Shown here: piece after piece, positions 55,775 to 64,000 of the stretch
Position numbering within the stretch: the first letter of the stretch is position 1
Layout: each line of letters starts with the position of its first letter
DNA from: an uncultured Chitinophagaceae bacterium
GTDB taxonomy: Bacteria; Bacteroidota; Bacteroidia; Chitinophagales; Chitinophagaceae
Assembly (NCBI GenBank): GCA_937873715.1
Contig: CALMYJ010000012.1
Location: 124,001 to 188,000 of the forward strand
Length of the DNA stretch: 64,000 nucleotides
Reading direction: 5' to 3'
Notes under the pieces: model-generated
Seen by the model: the letters and a program-made list of their open reading frames with translations, nothing else
What the model was told of the DNA's origin: nothing
Database searches by the model: none
Made by a program: the position numbers and the translations under genes

Positions 55775-57064
55775 ATGAGCTACATCGCCTCCATCTTTGC
55801 CCGCCAGATTTTAGACAGTCGTGGAAACCCTACCATAGAAGTTGATATACTTACTGAAACCGAGAAATTAGGCAGGGCTGCTGTACCCAGTGGTGCCAGC
55901 ACCGGTATACATGAGGCGGTTGAATTACGGGATGGAAACAAAAAATTATATGGTGGCAAAAGTGTACTCAAAGCCGTAAAAAATGTAAATACCACTATTG
56001 CGGATGCCTTACTGGGCTGGGATGTAGCCGACCAAACCGGCATAGACGCCATGATGCTGAAATTAGACGGCACCCCCAATAAAAGTAAGCTGGGTGCCAA
56101 TGCCATATTAGCCGTAAGTATGGCTGTAGCCAAAGCTGCTGCACTTGAAGCCAACCTCCCCCTGTATCGTTACATTGGCGGCACCAATGCCAAAATACTA
56201 CCTATCCCCATGATGAACATTCTTAACGGTGGCGCACATGCGGATAATAAAATCGACTTCCAGGAATTTATGGTAATGCCTGTAGGTGCCTCTACTTTTA
56301 GCGAAGGCCTTGCATGGGGTGTTGATATATTTCATGCACTAAAAAGTGTATTAAAGAAAAAAGGCTTTAGCACTAATGTGGGTGATGAAGGTGGCTTTGC
56401 CCCCAATATACAGAGCAATGAAGAAGCTATTGAAACCGTACTTACCGCTATACAGGCGGCAGGCTACAAAACCGGCTCACAAATACAAATAGCTATGGAC
56501 GCTGCCAACAGCGAACTGTGGGATGCCAAAAAGAAAAAATACGTTTTCCATAAAAGCAGCGGTAAAGAAATGACCAGCGAGCAATTGGTAAAATACTGGG
56601 AAAGCTGGGTAAAGCAATACCCTATTTGCTCCATTGAAGACGGCATGGCCGAAGATGACTGGAAAGGCTGGAAAATGCTTACCGATGCAGTGGGCAGCAA
56701 ATGCCAGTTGGTGGGCGACGATCTTTTTGTAACCAATGTTACCCGTTTGGAAAAAGGTATCAACGAAGGTATTGGTAACGGCCTGCTGGTAAAAGTAAAC
56801 CAGATAGGCACCATTACCGAAACCATCAATGCGGTAAGTATGGCGCAAAATAATGGCTACAATACCATTATGAGCCACCGCAGCGGCGAAACTGAAGATA
56901 CCACTATTGCCGACCTTGCCGTGGCGCTTAACTGCGGCCAGATAAAAACAGGCTCGGCCAGCCGTACCGACAGGATGGCTAAATACAACCAGCTTATCCG
57001 CATCGAAGAAATGCTGGCCGATAGCGGCATTTATCCAAAAGGAAAGATTAAATTTGGAAAATAA
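55775..57064 (+). CDS. eno: enolase
   Basis: A 429-residue glycolytic enzyme (2-phosphoglycerate to phosphoenolpyruvate). The N-terminal [17 protein letters not shown], substrate loop [16 protein letters not shown], Mg ligands in [15 protein letters not shown] and [10 protein letters not shown], and [19 protein letters not shown] are all present. The start at 55775 ([11 protein letters not shown]) matches family N-termini. The ftsB-like gene follows 30 nt later. Confidence 0.98.
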   Translation: MSYIASIFARQILDSRGNPTIEVDILTETEKLGRAAVPSGASTGIHEAVELRDGNKKLYGGKSVLKAVKNVNTTIADALLGWDVADQTGIDAMMLKLDGTPNKSKLGANAILAVSMAVAKAAALEANLPLYRYIGGTNAKILPIPMMNILNGGAHADNKIDFQEFMVMPVGASTFSEGLAWGVDIFHALKSVLKKKGFSTNVGDEGGFAPNIQSNEEAIETVLTAIQAAGYKTGSQIQIAMDAANSELWDAKKKKYVFHKSSGKEMTSEQLVKYWESWVKQYPICSIEDGMAEDDWKGWKMLTDAVGSKCQLVGDDLFVTNVTRLEKGINEGIGNGLLVKVNQIGTITETINAVSMAQNNGYNTIMSHRSGETEDTTIADLAVALNCGQIKTGSASRTDRMAKYNQLIRIEEMLADSGIYPKGKIKFGK

Positions 57065-57094
57065 GCCATTCACCTGGCTTAAAATAAAAAGGTA

Positions 57095-57451
57095 TTGGAA
57101 CAAAATTCAGAAAATACAGCCGCTCCAAAACTCCGCACCAACGGTGGACTGGGGCGGCTTGGTTTTTTAAAGAATAAATACCTGCTTGCCGGCTCATTTT
57201 TCCTGGTGTGGATGTTATTTTTCGATCCAAAGGATATTGGCACCGTAATGAGCAAAAAAAGCAAGTACAACGCATTGAAAGAAAGCGAATTACAACTTTC
57301 AAAACAAATCTCCGAAACAAAACAGGAACTTGGACAGCTTAAAAACAGCGCCCAAACCATCGAAAAATATGCAAGGGAAAAGTACCTGATGAAAAAAGAT
57401 AATGAAGATTTGTTCATCGTACCCGATGAAAAGGCTGCAAATAACCAGTGA
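57095..57451 (+). CDS. ftsB: FtsB/DivIC-family septum formation initiator
   Basis: A 118-residue bitopic protein with a short cytoplasmic N-terminus, one membrane helix (YLLAGSFFLVWMLFF, about 29-43) and a periplasmic coiled coil (residues 50-110, ELQLSKQISETKQELGQLKN) ending with EKYAREKYLMKKDNEDLFIV, the FtsB/DivIC signature. It takes part in septal peptidoglycan synthesis. The start appears to be TTG: an in-frame stop lies just upstream, and the first ATG is inside the membrane helix. It follows eno by 30 nt, a common Bacteroidota order. Confidence 0.88.
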   Translation: MEQNSENTAAPKLRTNGGLGRLGFLKNKYLLAGSFFLVWMLFFDPKDIGTVMSKKSKYNALKESELQLSKQISETKQELGQLKNSAQTIEKYAREKYLMKKDNEDLFIVPDEKAANNQ

Positions 57452-57536
57452 GTTATACAATATGCGGCACCCAATACCGTTAATAATAGCGGATATGGTT
57501 TTAATTAAATTTCTTAACAAGCAATTTCTCTTGCCT

Positions 57537-57776
57537 ATGCACAGCTTTACACAGGAGGACCTGTTGCAGTACCTGTACAGGGAAACTTCCGCCGAAAAAA
57601 CAAAGGCTATTGAAGCCGCACTGGAAAATGACTATAGCTTACGTGAAAAACTAGAAGTTATACAGTCAGGATTTCAGCGCCTCGAAAAACTAACCCTTTC
57701 ACCTCGAAAAAAAGCCGTAGATAAAGTGATGGACTATGCTGCTAAAGCAGCCGGGGCACTTTCTACAGAAGCATAA
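57537..57776 (+). CDS. small conserved-looking protein of unknown function
   Basis: A 79-residue soluble, helical protein from the ATG at 57537: FTQEDLLQYLYRETSAEKTKAIEAAL, then LREKLEVIQSGFQRLEKLTLSPR. The first part resembles the zinc-free helical head of FecR-like anti-sigma factors, but no membrane segment follows. I have seen this gene type beside eno/ftsB-like genes in Bacteroidota, but cannot name it. Other in-frame ATGs upstream (57462, 57495) would add non-conserved residues. Confidence 0.7.
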   Translation: MHSFTQEDLLQYLYRETSAEKTKAIEAALENDYSLREKLEVIQSGFQRLEKLTLSPRKKAVDKVMDYAAKAAGALSTEA

Positions 57777-57803
57777 AACCGGCATTACTGTTGGTATTTA
57801 ACA

Positions 57804-57811
57804 TAGTTTTG
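57804..57811 (+). promoter_or_regulatory. -7 element of nth, just before its terminator-like hairpin
   Basis: TAGTTTTG is a full TAnnTTTG match, 32 nt before the nth ATG. Transcription from it would start near 57815-57817, inside the left arm of the hairpin at 57812-57843. Confidence 0.5.
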
Positions 57812-57843
57812 TCCTCCTCCGCTAACCCGGAGGAGGATTTTTT
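57812..57843 (+). terminator. intrinsic terminator ending at the nth start codon
   Basis: A perfect 10-bp stem (TCCTCCTCCG/CGGAGGAGGA), a 6-nt loop and six T end exactly at the base before the nth ATG (57844). It should stop transcripts from eno-ftsB-57537. The nth transcript must start within or read through it. Confidence 0.85.
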
Positions 57844-58494
57844 ATGACCAGGAAAGACAGGTACCAATTTGTAATAGATTATTTTTCTGAGCTGGCACCC
57901 AATGCCGAAACAGAACTTATTTACGACAACCCCTTCCAGCTTTTGGTAGCCGTAATACTGTCGGCCCAATGCACCGACAAAAGGGTGAATTTAACCACCC
58001 CGGCTATATTTGCCCAATACCCCGATGCAGAAAGCATGAGCAAGGCAGATTTTGACAGCCTGTTTCCGCTGATAAAGAGCATATCGTACCCCAACAACAA
58101 AACAAAGCACCTTATTGGTATGGCCAGGATGCTGGTAGAAAAGTATAAAGGTAAAGTACCCATGACGGTAGATGAACTGGTGCAGTTACCCGGCGTAGGC
58201 CGCAAAACAGCCAATGTAATTACCTCGGTAATTGATGCCCAACCCAATATGGCAGTAGATACACATGTATTTAGGGTAAGTGCCAGGATAGGGCTCACCC
58301 TTAACGCCAAAACACCGCTTGAAACCGAAAAGCAACTCATCAAATTTTTCCCAAAAGAACTTATACACAAAGCCCATCACTGGCTCATATTACATGGCAG
58401 GTATATATGCACTGCCCGAAACCCAAAATGCAGCGATTGCGGCCTTCAAACTGTCTGTAAATTTTACAATAATAACCCCACAGGTGAAAGATAA
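57844..58494 (+). CDS. nth: endonuclease III (DNA glycosylase/AP lyase)
   Basis: A 216-residue base-excision repair enzyme that removes oxidised pyrimidines. The helix-hairpin-helix is LPGVGRKTANVI with the catalytic Lys, the catalytic Asp is in VDTHVFR, and the FeS cluster motif C-x6-C-x2-C-x5-C is CTARNPKCSDCGLQTVC near the C-terminus. The N-terminus aligns with the family from MTRKD, so the ATG at 57844 is right despite the hairpin before it. Confidence 0.96.
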   Translation: MTRKDRYQFVIDYFSELAPNAETELIYDNPFQLLVAVILSAQCTDKRVNLTTPAIFAQYPDAESMSKADFDSLFPLIKSISYPNNKTKHLIGMARMLVEKYKGKVPMTVDELVQLPGVGRKTANVITSVIDAQPNMAVDTHVFRVSARIGLTLNAKTPLETEKQLIKFFPKELIHKAHHWLILHGRYICTARNPKCSDCGLQTVCKFYNNNPTGER

Positions 58495-58569
58495 TTGGGG
58501 ATTTATCGTTTAATTTGTAGATAATTCATTTACCTGCCGGGGCAGGAGGACAAAAGGAAAAATTTTTGC

Positions 58570-59523
58570 ATGAAAAAAGTAACTCTCTTAGCAGCATGCT
58601 CCCTGCTGTTAACAGGCTTTTTACAGAAGGCGTCTGCCCAATATTATTTTTACGACGGGTATTCATACGACACACCACTGATGTTTGAACTTGGTGGTTC
58701 ATTTGGTGCGATGAACTGCCTTACGGATATTGGAGGTAAAAGAGGGCTGGGAAAAAAAGGCACGAAAGATTTGAATATGGGTAACACTACCACTAATGGA
58801 AGTGTATACCTTACTGCTACCTGGCGTGATGCCATTGCCCTCAGGCTGGAAGGAACTTTTGGCAGGGTACAGGCACACGACAGTGTGTTAAAAGATGTGG
58901 CAGCAACCACCAATGGCCGATACGAACGCAACCTGCACTTCAGGAGCAAAATCAGCGAAATTGCCGTAATAGCAGAATTTCACCCTTTATTTATTTTTAT
59001 CAACTGGCCCTCTACCGATGTAGAACCACCCCGGATATCACCATATTTAGCAGCAGGTGCCGGTATTTTCAGCTTTAATCCGCAGGCAAAAAACAGGAAT
59101 GGCCAATGGGTAGATTTACAACCCCTGAGCCTTGAAGGGCAGGGATTTCCCCAATACCCCGACAGGAGGCCGTACAAACTCACACAAACCAATTTTATCT
59201 TAGGTATGGGTATCCGGTACGAACTTTCACCCACTTTTAACCTAAGGATGGAGTTGTTACACCGCATTTTAAACACCGATTACCTCGATGATGTAAGCAC
59301 CCGCTATATCGACAATCAATATTTTGCAGCCAACGGATTTTCGGGAGTTCAACTGAGGGACGCATTGGATTTAACCAGCAACGACCGTTTAAATCCCGGT
59401 GGCCCTACCGGCAAATACAGGAAAACTGAAGGCGGTATCAGGGGCGACCCTACCAACAACGACTCTTATTTTACCTTCAACATCAAACTGGGTATATCCA
59501 TAGGCAGGGAAAAAATCAGGTAA
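58570..59523 (+). CDS. outer-membrane beta-barrel protein, PorG-like (DUF6089)
   Basis: A 317-residue exported protein with a signal peptide (LLAACSLLLTGFLQKASAQ). The body is beta-rich: FELGGSFGAMNCLTDIGG, LRLEGTFGRVQAHDS, ISPYLAAGAGIFSFNPQAKN, LQPLSLEGQGFPQYPDR and NTDYLDDVSTRYID match the layout of the DUF6089/PorG barrel of the type IX secretion system (GG-SNYLGDL, EGQ and DYLDDVS blocks). It may be a T9SS accessory or a paralogue. It has its own terminator and is convergent with rfbD. Confidence 0.8.
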   Translation: MKKVTLLAACSLLLTGFLQKASAQYYFYDGYSYDTPLMFELGGSFGAMNCLTDIGGKRGLGKKGTKDLNMGNTTTNGSVYLTATWRDAIALRLEGTFGRVQAHDSVLKDVAATTNGRYERNLHFRSKISEIAVIAEFHPLFIFINWPSTDVEPPRISPYLAAGAGIFSFNPQAKNRNGQWVDLQPLSLEGQGFPQYPDRRPYKLTQTNFILGMGIRYELSPTFNLRMELLHRILNTDYLDDVSTRYIDNQYFAANGFSGVQLRDALDLTSNDRLNPGGPTGKYRKTEGGIRGDPTNNDSYFTFNIKLGISIGREKIR

Positions 59524-59531
59524 ACTTTATT

Positions 59532-59572
59532 AAAAAGAAAATCCCCTTTCAAATGAAGGGGATTTTCTTTTT
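59532..59572. terminator. bidirectional terminator between convergent genes
   Basis: A perfect 12-bp stem (GAAAATCCCCTT/AAGGGGATTTTC) is flanked by five A and five T, which extend it to 17 bp, with a 7-nt loop. It lies between the PorG-like stop (59523) and the rfbD stop (59583) and should work for both strands. Confidence 0.92.
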
Positions 59573-59582
59573 AAGGTAATTT

Positions 59583-60461
59583 TTATAGTAATTGAATACA
59601 TTTTTCCAGGCTATCTCTCCATGCAGGAACTGTTAACCCAAATTGCTTTTCAATTTTTGAAATATCCATAACAGAGTAGGCCGGCCGCTTTGCCGGGGTA
59701 GGATACTGTGTCGATGGAATTGGATTAACAATACAGGCGCTGCCCGAAATTTCTTTAATCGCTTGTGCAAATTCATGCCAGGTAATATCGCCCTTATTAG
59801 AATAGCTGAATATCCCTGCCGCTGGTACAGTTGGGTTGAATTGTACGGGTAACTGCTCCACTATTTGCATAATGGCTTTTGCCAAATCGGCGGCATAGGT
59901 TGGGCAGCCTCTTTGGTCGGCCACTACGTTAAGGCTTTCTCTTTCCTTCATCAGGCGCAACATGGTTTTTACAAAGTTGTTGCCAAAGGAAGAGTACACC
60001 CAGGAAGTTCGGATAATGATGCTATCGGGGTTGTGCTGTACGGCAAGCGTTTCGCCCAAAAGCTTTGAAGCACCGTACGCATTTACAGGATTTACCGGGT
60101 GACTGGCAGTATAGGGTATTGAAGCTGTACCATCAAAAACATAATCGGTTGAAATATGTATAAATGCGGCATTGTATTGTTTGCACAAATCCGCCAGGTT
60201 GCCAACCGCAGTGCCATTAATGGCATTAGCTTTTTCTTTTTCTGTTTCTGCCTTATCTACAGCGGTGTAAGCAGCACAGTTTACACATACATCGATGGGG
60301 TGAGCCGCAAAGTACTGCTGTACGGCTTGTACATCATCTATCGGTAATTGGGCCCTGGTTACAAACAGGAAGTTATAAGCAGGATAACTTTTAGCAATTA
60401 CCTGCATTTCGCTGCCTAACTGGCCGTTGGCACCTGTAACTAAAATAGTTTTTGCCGCCAC
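59583..60461 (-). CDS. rfbD: dTDP-4-dehydrorhamnose reductase
   Basis: A 292-residue SDR enzyme, the last step of dTDP-L-rhamnose synthesis. GANGQLGSEM is the NADPH motif, STDYVFDG and YGASKLLGE (Tyr-x3-Lys) are catalytic, and RTSWVYSSFGNNFVKTMLRL is diagnostic. The start is probably the GTG at 60461, which directly precedes AAKTILVTGANGQ; the frame from 60506 adds 15 non-conserved residues. It is downstream of rfbC on the same strand after 84 nt. Confidence 0.96.
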   Translation of the reverse strand: MAAKTILVTGANGQLGSEMQVIAKSYPAYNFLFVTRAQLPIDDVQAVQQYFAAHPIDVCVNCAAYTAVDKAETEKEKANAINGTAVGNLADLCKQYNAAFIHISTDYVFDGTASIPYTASHPVNPVNAYGASKLLGETLAVQHNPDSIIIRTSWVYSSFGNNFVKTMLRLMKERESLNVVADQRGCPTYAADLAKAIMQIVEQLPVQFNPTVPAAGIFSYSNKGDITWHEFAQAIKEISGSACIVNPIPSTQYPTPAKRPAYSVMDISKIEKQFGLTVPAWRDSLEKCIQLL

Positions 60462-60545
60462 AAAAAATAATTGAAATGAGCAAAAAGATTGGTGTGATTG
60501 GAGCAAAGCTTAGAACCTGTGTACTGCCTGCTTTTTACCACATCC

Positions 60546-61100
60546 TCAAAATTCAAAGTTAGTATCACATTCATCGATACCTTTCAGCACTTTGTCTTTA
60601 TCAGAAATGATGGCTTTATCGGCCGGTATGCGCCAGTCGATAGCCAGCTTTGGGTCGTTGTAATAAATACCGCCTTCACTCTCTTTGCTGTAAAACCCAT
60701 CGCATTTATACATCACCACTGCTGTTTCGCTTAACACGGAATAGCCATGTGCAAAGCCCTTAGGTACGAGTAATTGTCTTTTATTGTCTTCTGTAAGTTC
60801 AATGGCAAATACTTTACCATATGTTGGCGAACCTTTGCGAATATCCACCACTACATCAAGTATGCTGCCCTGCAAAGCCCTTACCAATTTCGTTTGTGCA
60901 TGAGGGTTAAGCTGGTAATGCAGTCCCCTGATTACACCGTACGAAGATTTGGCCTGGTTATCCTGCACAAACTGCATGGCAACGCCATCTGCTGCGAAGC
61001 TGTTGTAATTATAGCTTTCAAAAAAATAGCCGCGGCTGTCTTCAAACACTTTTGGTTCGTATACCAGCAGTCCGGGTATGTCTGTTTGTTCAAAAGGCAT
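60546..61100 (-). CDS. rfbC: dTDP-4-dehydrorhamnose 3,5-epimerase
   Basis: A 184-residue cupin enzyme. GLLVYEPKVFEDSRGYFFESYN, VQDNQAKSSYGVIRGLHYQ, LVRALQGSILDVVVDIRKGS and GFAHGYSVLSETAVVMYKC carry the active-site His and Asp of RmlC. Length is normal. It lies between rfbD and the WbpP-like gene. Confidence 0.97.
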   Translation of the reverse strand: MPFEQTDIPGLLVYEPKVFEDSRGYFFESYNYNSFAADGVAMQFVQDNQAKSSYGVIRGLHYQLNPHAQTKLVRALQGSILDVVVDIRKGSPTYGKVFAIELTEDNKRQLLVPKGFAHGYSVLSETAVVMYKCDGFYSKESEGGIYYNDPKLAIDWRIPADKAIISDKDKVLKGIDECDTNFEF

Positions 61101-61118
61101 AAAATAAATTAGTGGTTA

Positions 61119-61170
61119 GCAGGAAGGTGGCTGCCGGTTGGGGTTAAATCGGTAACCTGCCACCTCCTGC
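61119..61170 (-). repeat. long imperfect stem-loop filling the gap before rfbC
   Basis: Arms GCAGGAAGGTGGC (61119-61131) and GCCACCTCCTGC (61159-61170) pair with one bulged A; GGTTA/TAACC can pair inside. It takes up most of the 74-nt gap between the WbpP-like gene and rfbC. No clear T-run follows on the minus strand. Confidence 0.6.
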
Positions 61171-61174
61171 ATAC

Positions 61175-62164
61175 CTATGATTTGTATTTGTGTTTAAAAT
61201 ATTCAATGGTTTCTATAAGCCCATCGTCAAAACGCTTGGTAGGCTGGTATCCGAGCAGGCTTTTAGCTAACGAAATATCAGCTAAAGAATTGCGTATATC
61301 ACCTGCCCGGGGCTCCCGGTAAGTGGGTTCAAAATTACTGGCTAATTGCTCCCGGCATTTGTTGAACAGGTAATTAACGGTATAATTTTCGCCTATCGCC
61401 ACATTATACACTTTTTTGAGGGCAGCTTCATTATCAGTAAGCATCCCTTTTACATTTACCTGTACAGCATTTTCTACAAAAGTGAAATCCCTTGTTTGCT
61501 CCCCATCGCCGTTAATGTACACCGGTGTGTTTTTCATAATACCTTTTACAAAAAGTGGTATTACTGCAGCGTAAGGGCCATCGGGATCCTGCCTGGGGCC
61601 AAAAACATTAAAGTACCGAAAGCCCATCAGCTTCAACCCATATACATCGGCAAATACCTGTGCATAAAGTTCATTAGTTTTTTTGGTTGCAGCATAAGGC
61701 GAAAGGCAGTTGCCAATCCTGTCTTCCCGTTTTGGCAAAGTGGGCTCATCGCCATATACCGATGATGAAGAGGCGTATACAAACTGCTGTACTTTGTTAT
61801 CTACTGCGGCTTTAAGCATATTGATAAAGCCAAGTACATTTACTTCATTAAAGTAAAGTGGCTCTTTGATGGAACGGGGTACTGAGCCGAGTGCAGCCTG
61901 GTGGCTGATATAATCGATACCCTCACAGGCCTGCTGGCAGGCTTCGGCGTTGCGTATATCGCCCTGTACAAATTCAAAGGCAGGATATTGTTGTAAGGTT
62001 TCAAGGTTCTGCTGAAACCCATTAACCATATTATCGAATACCCTTACTTTTTTTGCGCCGTGCTTCAAAAGGTATTCTGCAATATGGCTGCCTATAAACC
62101 CTGCACCTCCTGTAACTAAAAATGACTGTTGGCTTAAATCCTTTGTATGAAAAGTGTTTGTCAT
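61175..62164 (-). CDS. wbpP: WbpP/TviC-like UDP-N-acetylhexosamine 4-epimerase
   Basis: A 329-residue extended SDR enzyme: [61 protein letters not shown] (Tyr-x3-Lys) and GFRYFNVFGPRQDP. The GSVPRS pattern is shared by WbpP and TviC, which interconvert UDP-GlcNAc and UDP-GalNAc or the matching uronic acids. The dehydrogenase next to it fits a UDP-GalNAcA pathway. Which sugar is used is inference. Confidence 0.9.
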   Translation of the reverse strand: MTNTFHTKDLSQQSFLVTGGAGFIGSHIAEYLLKHGAKKVRVFDNMVNGFQQNLETLQQYPAFEFVQGDIRNAEACQQACEGIDYISHQAALGSVPRSIKEPLYFNEVNVLGFINMLKAAVDNKVQQFVYASSSSVYGDEPTLPKREDRIGNCLSPYAATKKTNELYAQVFADVYGLKLMGFRYFNVFGPRQDPDGPYAAVIPLFVKGIMKNTPVYINGDGEQTRDFTFVENAVQVNVKGMLTDNEAALKKVYNVAIGENYTVNYLFNKCREQLASNFEPTYREPRAGDIRNSLADISLAKSLLGYQPTKRFDDGLIETIEYFKHKYKS

Positions 62165-62204
62165 GCTGGCCCGTAGCTGGTTGCTCTAGTATGATTACTG
62201 TTAT

Positions 62205-63494
62205 TTAGAGGCTCCAGTATTTTCTTGATTTTATTTTACCCCTGTATATCCCCTTGAGGTCGGCCACAATAGCCCCTGGTTTTGTAATGCCTGCAAAGTA
62301 AGCATCATCCAGGTTTTTATATGTATTATGCGGTACCGTTATAATTACGGCATTATAATCATTGTCGATATGGTCTACCAGCGTAAAACCATATTCATGT
62401 TCTACTTCCAGGCTTTCTGCATGCGGATCGGCTACATGCACATTAAGCGAAAATGACTGAAGCTCTTTTACCACATCAGCCACTTTACTGTTGCGGATAT
62501 CACTTACATTTTCCTTAAAAGTAGCACCCATTACCAGCACTTTGGCATCTTTTACATTACCGTTATAGCTAATGATGTGCTGCAGTATTTTTTTGGCTAC
62601 ATAATCTGCCATGCCATCATTGATAACACGGCCTGCCAGTATTACCTGACTATCGTAACCCAGCTCTTTAGATTTGTACGTAAGATAATATGGATCTACA
62701 CCTATACAGTGACCACCCACCAGCCCCGGCTGAAAGCGCAGAAAGTTCCATTTGGTACCAGCCGCTTCAAGCACTTCGTAGGTATTGATGTCCATCTTAT
62801 CAAAAATGATAGACAACTCATTCATTAAAGCGATATTAAGGTCACGTTGTGTATTTTCAATAATCTTAGCCGCTTCGGCAACTTTTATGTTAGATGCTTT
62901 GTGTACACCGGCTGTTACCACCATTTCGTACACTTTAGCTATCAGTTCCAGTGCTTCTTCATCACATCCACTCACTACTTTCACTATCCGGGTAAGGGTA
63001 TGTTCTTTATCACCGGGGTTAATTCTTTCAGGCGAATACCCAAGTTTAAAATCGGTGATATTTTTAAGGCCGGATAATTTTTCAATTATCGGCAGGCAGT
63101 CTTCTTCAGTACAACCGGGATATACTGTACTTTCAAATACAACGTAATCCCCCTTTTTAATCACTTTACCAATGGTATTGCTGGCACCTAGAACCGGACG
63201 TAAATCCGGCACATTGTGTTCATCTACCGGTGTAGGTACTGCTACAATATAAAAGTTGGCCTGCTTTAATACTTCAAGGTCGTTGGTAAATTCAATATCG
63301 CAACCTTCAAATGCCTCTTTTTCTAACTCCTGGCTGGGGTCTATCCCATTACGCATCATCTCGATACGCTTTGCATTGATATCAAAGCCTATTACTTTAA
63401 TTTTTCGGGCAAACTCAAGTGCAATTGGCAAGCCAACGTAACCTAATCCTATTACGGCAAGCTTTTTCTTTTTTTCAAGTAAATCCTTATACAT
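62205..63494 (-). CDS. tviB: UDP-N-acetyl-D-galactosamine/glucosamine 6-dehydrogenase (TviB/WbpO/WbpA family)
   Basis: A 429-residue nucleotide-sugar dehydrogenase: KLAVIGLGYVGLPIALEFAR (NAD fold), GYSPERINPGDKEHTL, KVAEAAKIIENTQRDLNIA, GGHCIGVDPYYL with the catalytic Cys, and GATFKENVSDIRNSK. The ERINPGD pattern puts it with TviB/WbpO, which oxidise UDP-GlcNAc or UDP-GalNAc to the uronic acid. It is 40 nt upstream of the WbpP-like gene. Confidence 0.93.
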   Translation of the reverse strand: MYKDLLEKKKKLAVIGLGYVGLPIALEFARKIKVIGFDINAKRIEMMRNGIDPSQELEKEAFEGCDIEFTNDLEVLKQANFYIVAVPTPVDEHNVPDLRPVLGASNTIGKVIKKGDYVVFESTVYPGCTEEDCLPIIEKLSGLKNITDFKLGYSPERINPGDKEHTLTRIVKVVSGCDEEALELIAKVYEMVVTAGVHKASNIKVAEAAKIIENTQRDLNIALMNELSIIFDKMDINTYEVLEAAGTKWNFLRFQPGLVGGHCIGVDPYYLTYKSKELGYDSQVILAGRVINDGMADYVAKKILQHIISYNGNVKDAKVLVMGATFKENVSDIRNSKVADVVKELQSFSLNVHVADPHAESLEVEHEYGFTLVDHIDNDYNAVIITVPHNTYKNLDDAYFAGITKPGAIVADLKGIYRGKIKSRKYWSL

Positions 63495-63507
63495 GCTTTG
63501 TCGCTTG

Positions 63508-64000
63508 TTATCTTCTGGTAAATTCTTTGGGTTGTTTAAAAAGCTCTTCTTTAGGCAGGGATTTAAAATATTCGTAAGTAATTTTCAAACCCTCGGCACG
63601 GGATACTTTAGGTTCCCAGCCAAGTATTTGCTTTGCTTTTGTGATATCTGGCTGACGTTGTTTTGGATCGTCTACAGGCAAAGGTTTATGTATAATTTTT
63701 TGGGTAGTACCGGTTAGTTTGATGATTTCTTCTGCAAAATCTTTCAACGATATTTCATCAGGGTTGCCGATATTAACCGGGTATACATAGTCGCTCATCA
63801 ACAAGCGGTAGATGCCGTCAATTAAATCATCTACATAACAAAAGCTACGGGTTTGGCTGCCATCGCCAAATACGGTTAAATCTTCACCACGAAGCGCCTG
63901 CCCGATAAATGCCGGCAAAGCCCTTCCGTCGTTGAGCCGCATGCGTGGCCCGTAGGTATTGAATATGCGTACTATCCGGGTATCTACGGCATGAAAAGTG
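63508..64000 (-). CDS. uxs: UDP-glucuronate decarboxylase (UDP-xylose synthase), partial
   Basis: This frame runs off the right edge; the ATG at 63942 is internal, because the 19 codons before it continue the family sequence ([13 protein letters not shown]). Visible are [19 protein letters not shown], the diagnostic [20 protein letters not shown], and a C-terminal [15 protein letters not shown]. The fold is an extended SDR that converts UDP-GlcA to UDP-xylose. The N-terminal half with the NAD motif is missing here. It is 13 nt upstream of the tviB-like gene. Confidence 0.9.
   Translation of the reverse strand, partial: TFHAVDTRIVRIFNTYGPRMRLNDGRALPAFIGQALRGEDLTVFGDGSQTRSFCYVDDLIDGIYRLLMSDYVYPVNIGNPDEISLKDFAEEIIKLTGTTQKIIHKPLPVDDPKQRQPDITKAKQILGWEPKVSRAEGLKITYEYFKSLPKEELFKQPKEFTRR

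Noticed and set aside
1..64000. A prophage, insertion sequence or integrative element
   Set aside because: No integrase, transposase, capsid or terminase gene is present, and gene content and style are even throughout.

Overview
The window reads as a chromosome segment of a Bacteroidota bacterium, most likely a Chitinophagaceae-like member of the Sphingobacteriia/Chitinophagia side. Supporting signs are a SusC/SusD pair driven by an ECF sigma factor and a FecR anti-sigma factor, GldA, a type IX secretion (T9SS) sorting-domain protein and a PorG-like barrel, AUG starts with little Shine-Dalgarno signal, and promoters of the Bacteroidota type (TTTG, about 19-21 nt, then TAnnTTTG). No tRNA, rRNA, CRISPR array, prophage or insertion sequence was seen.

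Layout. 1-6.4 kb (minus): an ECF sigma - FecR - STN-SusC - SusD cell-surface signalling and uptake locus; the SusD gene runs off the left edge. 6.5-10.7 kb (minus): an arsenic operon, arsR - arsM - a 24-residue Cys-rich micropeptide - arsN2 - acr3 - metallophosphoesterase - arsC. 10.9-20.2 kb (plus): surface-polysaccharide genes (rfbB, rfbA, methyltransferases, a Wzx-like flippase, glycosyltransferases, an AsnB-type amidotransferase). 20.2-27.3 kb (minus): a carotenoid operon headed by an ECF sigma gene, preceded by a CarH/LitR-type B12 photoreceptor regulator. 27.4-33.9 kb: more surface-polysaccharide genes (second AsnB, polytopic membrane protein, GT2, UDP-galactopyranose mutase) and a detached lycopene cyclase. 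33.96-34.3 kb: a cluster of REP/MITE-like repeats. 34.3-37.8 kb: fused isobutyryl-CoA mutase (IcmF). 37.9-59.5 kb: mostly housekeeping genes (rsmA, pdxA, an ABC transporter with a LolA-like protein, a TonB-receptor operon, radA, comF, gpx, holB, ricT, gldA, eno, ftsB-like, nth, PorG-like). 59.6-64 kb (minus): nucleotide-sugar genes rfbD, rfbC, a WbpP-like epimerase, a TviB/WbpO-like dehydrogenase and a partial UDP-glucuronate decarboxylase.

How the parts fit. The crt genes (crtI, crtB, idi, a crtD-like desaturase, cruF, crtZ, plus the separate cyclase) are the set expected for a monocyclic saproxanthin-type carotenoid. Their likely control is a B12-binding MerR regulator acting on an ECF sigma promoter. 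The polysaccharide genes supply dTDP-rhamnose, UDP-Galf, probably UDP-GalNAcA and UDP-xylose, and two AsnB-type enzymes that may amidate uronic acids.

The observations I consider most worth checking are the Cys-rich micropeptide and shared Cys-Cys tails of the ars operon, the CarH-ECF-crt circuit with repeated TTGTTTAA-like sites, and the nth promoter placed directly before a terminator that ends at its start codon. All functional calls come from reading the sequence; no database search was run.
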